NCBI GenBank assembly: GCA_963543845.1
Contig: CAUUCL010000002.1
Span: forward strand, 34,727 to 98,726
Reading direction: 5' to 3'
DNA length: 64,000 bases
Origin: CAUTNH01 sp963543845
Lineage (GTDB): Bacteria > Bacillota_I > Bacilli_A > Acholeplasmatales > Acholeplasmataceae
This document shows positions 56,562-63,952 of the stretch, one piece after another; within the stretch, counting starts at the first letter, position 1; every line of letters starts with the position of its first letter. Under the pieces are notes generated by a model. It did no database searches and had not been told where the DNA came from. It worked only from the letters and a program-made list of their open reading frames with translations. The position numbers and the translations under genes were made by a program.

Positions 56562-58160
56562 TTATCCTTTTGTTCCACCACGTGATACTCCGCGCATTAT
56601 ATATTTACGTAAGAATATAAACACTAAAAGAAGCGGGATTAACACAATAACTGTTGCAGCCATTTGTTGTTCTACTGCAATTCTTCCTGTTGAATCTGTA
56701 AATGTCGATCTAAGCCATACTGTAATTAAGGCGTATTGCTCTGAACCTCCAACAAGATTTGGCCAGATATAAGCATTCCATGCTCCCATAACTTTTAAGA
56801 TAGTAATTGTAATAATACTTGATTTAGCAAGTGGGACCATTACTCTCCAAAGATATTTAAAATCACTACAGCCATCAACCTTAGCTGCGTAATATAGCTC
56901 ATCTGGTATTTGCCTAAAGTTTTGCCTTAGTAAGTATATATGGAAAACCGTTACAAGGAACGGCACAACCATCGCAAAGAATGGCGATCCTGTAAAGGCT
57001 ACACTATTTTTAGTCCAACCTGCTCTTGATACAGTGATGTAGTTTGAAATTACCATCATCTCACCTGGTATCATCATTGTTGCCATCATTATTGTAAATA
57101 CAATATCTCGGCCTTTAAACTTAAGTCTAGAAAGAGCAAAAGCACCAATAATTGATAAAAATGTTCCAAGAATTGTTGAGGTAATTCCGACAATTAAAGT
57201 ATTCATCATATACTTCCAGAAACTATCTGATGGACTATTTTCTCTAGCTGCTATTTTAGCCTTAGTATCATTTAATTCTGTTTTAAGATTATCTAAAATG
57301 CTTTTAGCTTTTTCATATTCGAATATCTTTTCATGAATTTCAAAATATTCATTTGAATATTTATCTTTTTGATTTGATTCGAATTTTTCATATTCTTTTT
57401 TATCACTTTCTATTTTAGTTTTATTTGTCTTTTCATATTCTTTAAAAGCATTAACTGAAACTTCAAGATTACTCTTTTTTAATTTAATACTTTCTATCTC
57501 ATTTTTTACTAAAGTAATTTCATTATTTTTAGCAATGTATTCAGGAGTTCCTGGAGTTAATTTTTGAAGCTCATCTTCAAGATCTTTTAACTTAGTATTT
57601 TTACCAGATAAATCTCCATTTAGTTTTTTGATTTTAGCCCTTACCTCATTGTATTCATTTTTGTTTTTTAAATAAGCATAATATGAATATCCAGTTGCAT
57701 CTTTTAACATAAGCTTATTAATATATTCATCTGAATATTTTAATTTACCATCATTTATAAAAGTTGCATCAAGACTTTCTTCAAACTTTTTAGCTTTTTC
57801 ATCAATTTCGTTAATCTTAGCTTTATTCTCATCATAATTTGCTACTTTTTTCAAGTTAGTAACTTCTTTTTCCTGTTCATCAATTTTACCAGGTAAAATA
57901 GCTAATCTTTTATTTAAATCATTTAACTCAACTTTTTTCTTACCTAAAAACGCAATTCTAAAATTATCAAAAGTCCATTTATGAGGATAAAGAGTTGGAA
58001 CATCACGCTCAACCTCACCCGCAGTTTTAAATGATGTATTTAACATCCAATAAAACGGGATGATAATTATAAGAGCCATAATTGAAAGAAATAAGATTGT
58101 AAATGTCTTACTTATTATATTTCCTACTTTTTGTCTTTTTAATTTCTTTTCTACATCCAT
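56562..58160 (-). CDS. ABC-transporter permease (UgpE/MalG type) with a large coiled-coil insertion
   Basis: This 532-residue permease is almost twice the normal length of about 280. TM1 (about 17-40) is followed by the expected DNFRIAF at about 65-71, then an insertion of about 235 residues (74-308) rich in Lys, Glu and Asn with heptad-like repeats. TM2 onward is normal, with the EAA loop YYAAKVDGCSDFKYLWRV at about 423-440. The insertion is in the first outward-facing loop. It pairs with the permease at 58170 and the ATPase at 59165. Its C-terminus RGVSRGGTKG is typical. Confidence 0.88.
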   Translation of the reverse strand: MDVEKKLKRQKVGNIISKTFTILFLSIMALIIIIPFYWMLNTSFKTAGEVERDVPTLYPHKWTFDNFRIAFLGKKKVELNDLNKRLAILPGKIDEQEKEVTNLKKVANYDENKAKINEIDEKAKKFEESLDATFINDGKLKYSDEYINKLMLKDATGYSYYAYLKNKNEYNEVRAKIKKLNGDLSGKNTKLKDLEDELQKLTPGTPEYIAKNNEITLVKNEIESIKLKKSNLEVSVNAFKEYEKTNKTKIESDKKEYEKFESNQKDKYSNEYFEIHEKIFEYEKAKSILDNLKTELNDTKAKIAARENSPSDSFWKYMMNTLIVGITSTILGTFLSIIGAFALSRLKFKGRDIVFTIMMATMMIPGEMMVISNYITVSRAGWTKNSVAFTGSPFFAMVVPFLVTVFHIYLLRQNFRQIPDELYYAAKVDGCSDFKYLWRVMVPLAKSSIITITILKVMGAWNAYIWPNLVGGSEQYALITVWLRSTFTDSTGRIAVEQQMAATVIVLIPLLLVFIFLRKYIMRGVSRGGTKG

Positions 58161-58169
58161 AAAATTCTC

Positions 58170-59165
58170 CTAATAATGCACACGTTTTTTAGCAAAGTAT
58201 GTATTTATTCCAGTCATGGCAAGAATTATAATAAATAATACAACCGCTGCTGCAGCACCTAATGGATAACCTCCATCACTGCCTCTTGCAAGCTGTTCAT
58301 AAACAAATCCAACAATTGTATTCATCTCTCCAATTTGATATGACCCTGGAGGGAAAAGTCCAATTATTGCTGCGTATGTTTTAAACGAACCTATAAGTGA
58401 TGTGATAATTACATATAAAAGCATTGGTGAAATTTGAGGAAGTGTAATTCTTCTAAAAGTTTTCCACTTTCCTGCATGGTCTATTTGAGCTGCTTGATAG
58501 TATTGTGGATTTATTGATTGAATAGCACCAACAAATATTAAAATTTTAAAAGGAAGTGCTTGCCAGATAATATAAGTAAGTGCAACAGTCATCATCGCAG
58601 TGTAAGTTGGTTTTGGTATATCGCTACCATTAGCAGATGTCAGCCAGTTTACCTTACTCATACCAAAGAGTTTTAAAAACTGATTTATTAAACCATTGTT
58701 ATAGTCATATAAAACCGCAAAAACTAATCCTATCGCAATTGTATTTGTAATATATGGTAAGAAAAATATTGTTTGGAAAAAAGATCTTACCTTTTTAATA
58801 CTCATAAGTCCTGCACTAATTGCAAGCGCAAGAATTGTTGATATTGGAACTGTAATAAATACAATTAGTAGTGTATTTTTTAAATACCTTCCAAATCCAT
58901 CATTTACCTGTGAGCCCGATTCAACAGTTCTACCGCCAAGCTCTTTATACATTTGAAGACTAAATTTACTAAAGTGAATTTTTTGTTCAACTGGATCAAA
59001 TGTTGGGTCAAAAGATATCAAAATAGTTTTAATAAGCGGATAAAATGTAAAGACTGCCATTAAAATTAAAATCGGTAAAAGATATAGCCAGCCTTTGTTA
59101 TTGTTATAAAATTTGCGAAACTTTGCACCAGATGTTTGGCTTGGTTTTACTTTGTTTTCATCCAT
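58170..59165 (-). CDS. ABC-transporter permease (UgpA/MalF type)
   Basis: The 331-residue protein has six membrane helices and the EAA loop YYQAAQIDHAGKWKTFRRI. The N-terminus is Lys-rich and cytoplasmic. It is the partner of the larger permease and starts in the stop codon of the ATPase gene. The family carries sugars, polyols or glycerol-3-phosphate. Confidence 0.9.
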   Translation of the reverse strand: MDENKVKPSQTSGAKFRKFYNNNKGWLYLLPILILMAVFTFYPLIKTILISFDPTFDPVEQKIHFSKFSLQMYKELGGRTVESGSQVNDGFGRYLKNTLLIVFITVPISTILALAISAGLMSIKKVRSFFQTIFFLPYITNTIAIGLVFAVLYDYNNGLINQFLKLFGMSKVNWLTSANGSDIPKPTYTAMMTVALTYIIWQALPFKILIFVGAIQSINPQYYQAAQIDHAGKWKTFRRITLPQISPMLLYVIITSLIGSFKTYAAIIGLFPPGSYQIGEMNTIVGFVYEQLARGSDGGYPLGAAAAVVLFIIILAMTGINTYFAKKRVHY

Positions 59166-61231
59166 TATAACACCCTTTCGCCCGTCTCTTCGTCAAAGAC
59201 ATAAACCTTATCTGGTTTAATATTTAATTTAACTTGATTATCCTTTAATTTACTTGCATCTTTTGTATCATTTATTATGATTCTAAATGTTTTACTTTTA
59301 GCTTTTTCATGTTTTGCAACAAGCGAAAGGTCTCTTCCAATTGATTCATAATAATCATAACCAACTGTAAGTTTTCCTTTCTCATTTATTTCATATCCTT
59401 CTGGTCTTACACCAACAAGATATTTTTTACTAGGACATAAATTAGATAATTCTCTTGTAATTTTATCTCCTTCTAAAGTCTTAACAAAATCTAAAAAGGC
59501 AACAACTAACTTATCAGCTTTTTCTTGTGGATATTGATTTGCTACAAGTCTTGATATTGTAGAAAAGAAGTAGCTTCCATCTAAAATATTTTCATCAGAT
59601 ACCTTTAAATCATCAATCGCAACTTCTTTAATATTTAAACTATCTAAATCTAAAGTCTTAAATAACTTATAAGGAATAAAACCAATTGCATCATCTCTTT
59701 CAGATACAAGTGATACTATCTCATCATCTGATTTAACTTTTTTCTCAAATAAAACAGGAATAAATCTTTTCCATCCCTCAGTATAACGAGATACACCAAG
59801 TTTCATAAAAGCAAGTTCTCTAACACCAGATTTAGCGTTTTGAATAAGAGTTGTTACTGCTTTATGAGCCCAGATAAGCTCAGCTGGTTTTTGAGCCTCT
59901 TTATTATTTAAAAGCTCTTCAGAGTGTTTTTGCTCAAGCTCTTTAGTATATTCTGGAAGAAGTCTTGACCATTTTTTAAACTTTTTAGAAAAGATTGATT
60001 TAATCTCTTTTTGTGTCAAATTGTTTATTAAATTATTTTTATTAACAATTGGAACAATCGCATTTGCAAAAAATCTTCTAGTAAAACGGTAAATTGGATG
60101 TTCTATATTAGTATTGAAATCTCTTGATAAAATTCCAAGGTGTGGTCTTTTATCAATATATTCTTCCTTCATACCATCTTTTGCCTTTTTATGTTTTTTA
60201 GGTTTTTGTCTAAATCTACCTTGAACATGAGTAAATCCTTCTTGTGAGCCTTTAAGATTAAATTCATAATTAAATCCACCAGCATGTTTTTTAAACTCTT
60301 CTAAAAGCGGAATTAGTTCATCTTTATACTGGCTAGAACCTACAACATTTATAACCACATCGCTGTTATCCTCAGCACAAATTGGATGATTTACTTTTAA
60401 ATCATCCCATTTTTTAAGATCTATTTTAGCATTAGTAGCATCTAAAACTTCTTCATTTCCAATAAAAACTTTTTTATTTTTAATATCTGCATAATATAAG
60501 TTAATAGGAGGAGTTCCTAAAAACTTAGCAACAAATAAATTCTTAGGTTCATCATATATCTTTTGAGGAATACCTCTTTGTTGCTCAATACCTGCTTCCA
60601 TTAAAACAATCGAATCACAAATACTCATTGCCTCTTCTTGGTCGTGAGTTACGAAAACCGCAGTAATTCCTGTTTTTCTTTGAATTCTTTTTATCTCTTC
60701 ACGCATTTGAAGGCGCAATCTCGCATCAAGGTTTGAAAGTGGCTCATCTAGTAAAAGCACCTTAGGTGTTTTTACAAGTGCACGGGCAATTGCAACTCTT
60801 TGTTGTTGTCCACCTGATAATTGAGCCGGTTTTCTTTCAAGTAAATTAGAAATACCAACAAGTTTAGCAACTTCTTCTATTCTTTCCTCTGCTTCCTCTT
60901 TCTTGATTTTTAAATTCTCAAGAGGGAACATAATATTTTGTCTAATAGTCATATGTGGGTAAAGAGCATAGTTTTGAAATACTAATCCAATACCTCTTTT
61001 ATCAGGAGTTAAATCAGTAACATCATCATCTCCAAAATAAATTCTACCAGAGCTTGGTACATGAAGACCCGCTATCATGAAAAGAGTAGTAGATTTTCCA
61101 CAGCCTGATGGTCCAAGTAAGCCTATTAGTTTACCATCTTCAATAGTAAGATTTAACTTATCGACAGCTGTTGTTTCCCTTCCTTGTTTATCTGTAAAAA
61201 TTTTTGTAAGATTTTCTAATTTAATTTGCAT
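59165..61231 (-). CDS. ABC-transporter ATPase (UgpC/MsmX type) with PstS-like domain inserted in the regulatory part
   Basis: The first 240 residues are a normal MalK-type ATPase: Walker A GPSGCGKST (40-48), signature LSGGQ (138-142), Walker B LLLDEP (159-164) and H-loop His196. The C-terminal regulatory part begins (YYADIKNKKVF) and resumes at LVGVRPEGY (605-613) with a TOBE-like end. Between them, residues of about 286-598 resemble PstS phosphate-binding proteins: NVVGSSQYKDELIPLLEEF, KGSQEGFTHVQG, GILSRDF, VPIVNKNNLINNLTQKEI, IFSKKFKKW, SGVRELAF, IGFIPYKLF. Total length is 688, about 310 more than usual. The ATPase starts the operon at ATG 61231 with AAAGGAT. Confidence 0.9.
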   Translation of the reverse strand: MQIKLENLTKIFTDKQGRETTAVDKLNLTIEDGKLIGLLGPSGCGKSTTLFMIAGLHVPSSGRIYFGDDDVTDLTPDKRGIGLVFQNYALYPHMTIRQNIMFPLENLKIKKEEAEERIEEVAKLVGISNLLERKPAQLSGGQQQRVAIARALVKTPKVLLLDEPLSNLDARLRLQMREEIKRIQRKTGITAVFVTHDQEEAMSICDSIVLMEAGIEQQRGIPQKIYDEPKNLFVAKFLGTPPINLYYADIKNKKVFIGNEEVLDATNAKIDLKKWDDLKVNHPICAEDNSDVVINVVGSSQYKDELIPLLEEFKKHAGGFNYEFNLKGSQEGFTHVQGRFRQKPKKHKKAKDGMKEEYIDKRPHLGILSRDFNTNIEHPIYRFTRRFFANAIVPIVNKNNLINNLTQKEIKSIFSKKFKKWSRLLPEYTKELEQKHSEELLNNKEAQKPAELIWAHKAVTTLIQNAKSGVRELAFMKLGVSRYTEGWKRFIPVLFEKKVKSDDEIVSLVSERDDAIGFIPYKLFKTLDLDSLNIKEVAIDDLKVSDENILDGSYFFSTISRLVANQYPQEKADKLVVAFLDFVKTLEGDKITRELSNLCPSKKYLVGVRPEGYEINEKGKLTVGYDYYESIGRDLSLVAKHEKAKSKTFRIIINDTKDASKLKDNQVKLNIKPDKVYVFDEETGERVL

Positions 61232-61284
61232 ATCTTAAATCCTTTCGCTCATGAAATATTCAAACTATAAAATTTATATAACAT

Positions 61285-61293
61285 ATTATAACA
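61285..61293 (-). promoter_or_regulatory. Extended -10 promoter of the ABC operon
   Basis: TGTTATAAT is read on the minus strand (61293-61285). A start near 61278 gives a leader of about 46 bases. At 17 bases upstream lies CTTTCA (61313-61308), the -35 region, which is part of the cre site. Confidence 0.65.
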
Positions 61294-61307
61294 CAATTCA
61301 AAAATTA

Positions 61308-61321
61308 TGAAAGCGTTTACA
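61308..61321. promoter_or_regulatory. cre-type operator over the -35 box of the ABC operon
   Basis: TGAAAGCGTTTACA matches the catabolite-responsive element consensus TGWAANCGNTNWCA at every position. It covers the -35 region, so binding by CcpA or another LacI-family repressor would block transcription and supports a carbon- or sugar-linked role for the transporter. The regulator gene is not in this window. Confidence 0.75.
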
Positions 61322-61334
61322 CGGGGAAAAGTAA

Positions 61335-61380
61335 AAGGTTGTAAGAAAACAAACATTTTAAATGCATCTTGCAAGCTCTT
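61335..61380 (-). terminator. Imperfect hairpin downstream of fic
   Basis: AAGGTTGTAAGAAAACA on the plus strand pairs imperfectly with GCATCTTGCAAGCTCTT. Its left arm is close to GCTGTAAGAAACA of the hairpin at 50594. It lies between the fic stop and the cre site, and T bases follow on the minus strand. Confidence 0.5.
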
Positions 61381-61421
61381 TTTATAACATTATAATTTAT
61401 TAAAAAAGAAAAATAAACTTA

Positions 61422-62468
61422 TTATTTTAATTTTAAATAATAGGTAGCCCTACCCGTTCCTTCCTTTTTTATCTTACCTAGCAAGCAAAGATTTTTCAAA
61501 CTTCTTTCTATGCTTGTTGAGCTTAAAGACGGGACGAGTTCTAAAATATCTTGTTTCGTAAATTTTCCGATTTTAGTATTAATTGCCATTTCAACAACTT
61601 TAATACTAGGTTTTTTATCTATGACTAATTCTACTCTTTCTGAAAAATCATTATATGCACTAAGAATTGTGCTTAGGATATATTTTATAAACGAATTAAC
61701 ATCTTCACCATTTTCATGCCAATTAATTTGTGAATTATATAATGCATCATAATATAAATCTTTGTTCTTAGCAATTTTCGCCTCTAATGAAATATATCTA
61801 CCCACAAAAAAACCAGAGCGATATAAAAGTAGTGTTGTCAAAAGTCTACTCATTCTACCATTTCCATCAGTAAATGGATGAATACACAAAAAATCATGTA
61901 TGAATATAGGTATTAAAATAAGCGGATCTAAAAAGCCTTCACCCATTGCTCTGTTATACTCATCACATAATTTTTGCATAGCTACTGGAGTTTCAACTGG
62001 TGATAAAGGTGTAAAAATTGTATAAGTCTCTCCTTTTTCATTAGTTGAACTAATATAATTTTGAACATTTTTATATTTGCCACCATAAGATATTTGAGTA
62101 TGCGATAACAAGATTTTATGTAGCTGGAGAATAAAATTGGGTGTAATTAAAATTGAATCAAAGCTCTCATGAATTATATTTAAAGCATCTCTATATCCAG
62201 CTATTTCCTGCTCATTTCTATTTTGAGGTGTAGTTTTTTTACTTACTAATTGTTTAATTCTTGTACTAGTCGTTTTAATTCCTTCAATCTCATTAGATGA
62301 TTCGGTACTTTGCACTTTAGCAATTAAAACTAATTTTTCTAATTCATCTTTTTTTTGTTTTAAAAATAATTGTCCTTTTGCTTTTTCTTCGTGAATTTGC
62401 GTTAAGTAGCTAATAATTGTATTATCCCATGTTTTATTTTTGTAAAGTAGATAATTAAACTTTTTCAT
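61422..62468 (-). CDS. Fic-domain protein (AMPylator type, class II) with winged-helix C-terminus
   Basis: Fic enzymes transfer AMP to target proteins. The active site HPFTDGNGRMSR (197-208) is intact. The inhibitory motif SNEIEG (58-63, pattern S/T-x3-E-G/N) is N-terminal, the class II form that restrains itself, so no separate antitoxin is needed. A winged-helix domain (about 303-345) lies at the C-terminus. I chose ATG 62468 for its GGTGAG; the frame is open five codons further upstream. Targets are unknown. The degenerate relative at 17280 shares the winged helix. Confidence 0.9.
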   Translation of the reverse strand: MKKFNYLLYKNKTWDNTIISYLTQIHEEKAKGQLFLKQKKDELEKLVLIAKVQSTESSNEIEGIKTTSTRIKQLVSKKTTPQNRNEQEIAGYRDALNIIHESFDSILITPNFILQLHKILLSHTQISYGGKYKNVQNYISSTNEKGETYTIFTPLSPVETPVAMQKLCDEYNRAMGEGFLDPLILIPIFIHDFLCIHPFTDGNGRMSRLLTTLLLYRSGFFVGRYISLEAKIAKNKDLYYDALYNSQINWHENGEDVNSFIKYILSTILSAYNDFSERVELVIDKKPSIKVVEMAINTKIGKFTKQDILELVPSLSSTSIERSLKNLCLLGKIKKEGTGRATYYLKLK

Positions 62469-62499
62469 TTTTCTCACCATCATTTTTATTTACACACCA

Positions 62500-62508
62500 A
62501 TTATACCA
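62500..62508 (-). promoter_or_regulatory. Extended -10 promoter of fic
   Basis: TGGTATAAT on the minus strand (62508-62500) lies about 32 bases before ATG 62468. The divergent region up to 62658 also holds the rhodanese promoter and nothing else that I recognise. Confidence 0.55.
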
Positions 62509-62622
62509 CTTTTGGAGAGAAAAAGATATTTAAAAATTTTACGATGTAAGCATTATTTCCTTATAAAACCATTATGAAATTAGATTTTTCTAGTTGCTTA
62601 AATAATTTAGTTTAATTTTTAA

Positions 62623-62631
62623 ATGTTATAA
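62623..62631 (+). promoter_or_regulatory. Extended -10 promoter of the rhodanese-rsmH operon
   Basis: TGTTATAAT (62623-62631) is followed by the AGGAGG ribosome-binding site of the rhodanese gene. The -35 region is weak. Confidence 0.6.
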
Positions 62632-62658
62632 TTTTATATAGAATAATTAGGAGGTTTT

Positions 62659-63051
62659 ATGAAAAAAGTATTATATAGTTTATTATTTTTATTTATGTTA
62701 ATTTCGCCATTTGGCTGTAAGACAAAAGTTACAAAAGTATCTCCTGGAAAAATAAATCTTGAAGAGTTAAAATTTTTACAAGAAAAAAACGGAAACCAAA
62801 ATGTTAAGATAATCGATGTAAGAACTGAAGTTGAATTTTTTTCAGACCATATACCAGGAGCTGAGAATATTGATATTGAAAAGGGCGAGGAATATTTCGA
62901 GAATGAAATAAAAGAAAGATACCCAAATAAAAGCACAATAATTGTTGTTTATTGTAGAAGCGGAAATAGATCTAGCAGAGCATGGAAATTGCTTGATAAA
63001 TTAAATTATATAAATATATTTGATTTTGGAGCACTTAGTAATTATAAATAA
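62659..63051 (+). CDS. Rhodanese-domain lipoprotein
   Basis: The 130-residue protein has a signal ending in PFGC (Cys20; not a strong lipobox but acceptable) and a single rhodanese domain with IIDVRTEVEF, DHIPGAENI and the active-site cysteine in VVYCRSGNRSS. Rhodanese proteins move sulfur or act on thiols; a lipid-anchored form would work outside the membrane. AGGAGG precedes ATG 62659. rsmH begins in the stop codon (TAATG), so the two genes are coupled. Confidence 0.85.
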   Translation: MKKVLYSLLFLFMLISPFGCKTKVTKVSPGKINLEELKFLQEKNGNQNVKIIDVRTEVEFFSDHIPGAENIDIEKGEEYFENEIKERYPNKSTIIVVYCRSGNRSSRAWKLLDKLNYINIFDFGALSNYK

Positions 63052-63947
63052 TGCATATTAGTGTTTTAAAAAATGAGGCAATAGAGTTATTAAACATTAA
63101 AAAAGATGGTATCTATTTAGACCTTACAGGAGGTCGGGGTGGACACTCTAAGGAGATTTTAAAAAATCTTAGTTCTACTGGAAGGCTTATAATATTTGAC
63201 CAAGATGAGTTCGCATACAATAACTTAAAGGAATTATTTAAAGAAAATAGCAACGTTATAGTTATTTGCGATAATTTTAGAAACTTTAATCTCAGTCTTG
63301 ATAATCTAAGTATCAAAAAAGTTGATGGAATATTATTTGACCTTGGATTATCATCTGATCAAATAGATACACCAGAGAGAGGTTTTTCATATCTTTTTGA
63401 AAATAATTTAGATATGAGAATGTCAGAAAAAATAGAGCTTAGCGCACTTGATATATTAAATACATTTGATAAAGAATCTCTAACTGATATATTCTTTAAA
63501 TACGGAGAAGAAAAAAACTCAAGAAAAATTGCTGATGATATTATTAAAAAACGACCAATAAAGTCATCTAGTCAAGTCGTATCTATATGTGATAGATACA
63601 AAACTGGTAAAGGCCATAGTGCTAAAAAGGTATTTCAAGCTCTAAGAATTTGTGTAAATGATGAATTAAATGCTTTAACTGAAATGCTTGAAAAAATTCC
63701 GAATTATTTAAATATAGGTGGAACTGTTGTAGCAATTAGTTTCCATTCTCTTGAAGATAGAATAGTTAAAACAAGTTTTAACAATCTTACTAAAGTAAAG
63801 ATAGATAAATTAAGTCCCATAAATATTGAAGAAGAAAAAGATTTTATTATGCTTTTAAAAAAAGGAGTTAAACCATCAGATGACGAGATAAAAAATAATT
63901 CTCGTGCAAAATCTGCCATACTAAGAGCTATCAAAAAAATAAGATAA
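63051..63947 (+). CDS. rsmH: 16S rRNA (cytosine-N4) methyltransferase RsmH
   Basis: RsmH methylates C1402 of 16S rRNA. The SAM-binding YLDLTGGRGGHSKEIL, FDLGLSSDQID, RGFSYLFENNLDMRM and VISFHSLEDRIVK are family marks. Length is 298 residues. In walled bacteria it sits between mraZ and ftsL/pbpB; here it follows a rhodanese gene and is followed by a terminator, in keeping with a wall-less cell. Confidence 0.96.
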   Translation: MHISVLKNEAIELLNIKKDGIYLDLTGGRGGHSKEILKNLSSTGRLIIFDQDEFAYNNLKELFKENSNVIVICDNFRNFNLSLDNLSIKKVDGILFDLGLSSDQIDTPERGFSYLFENNLDMRMSEKIELSALDILNTFDKESLTDIFFKYGEEKNSRKIADDIIKKRPIKSSSQVVSICDRYKTGKGHSAKKVFQALRICVNDELNALTEMLEKIPNYLNIGGTVVAISFHSLEDRIVKTSFNNLTKVKIDKLSPINIEEEKDFIMLLKKGVKPSDDEIKNNSRAKSAILRAIKKIR

Positions 63948-63952
63948 AATAA

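Noticed and set aside
59438..60376. Inserted PstS-like region as a separate gene or a fusion by missing stop codon
   Set aside because: The ATPase frame is continuous on both sides and the regulatory domain resumes after it, so it is a true insertion, not a neighbour joined at an end.
61422..62468. Fic protein as half of a toxin-antitoxin pair
   Set aside because: The inhibitory motif is within the same protein and no small antitoxin gene lies beside it.
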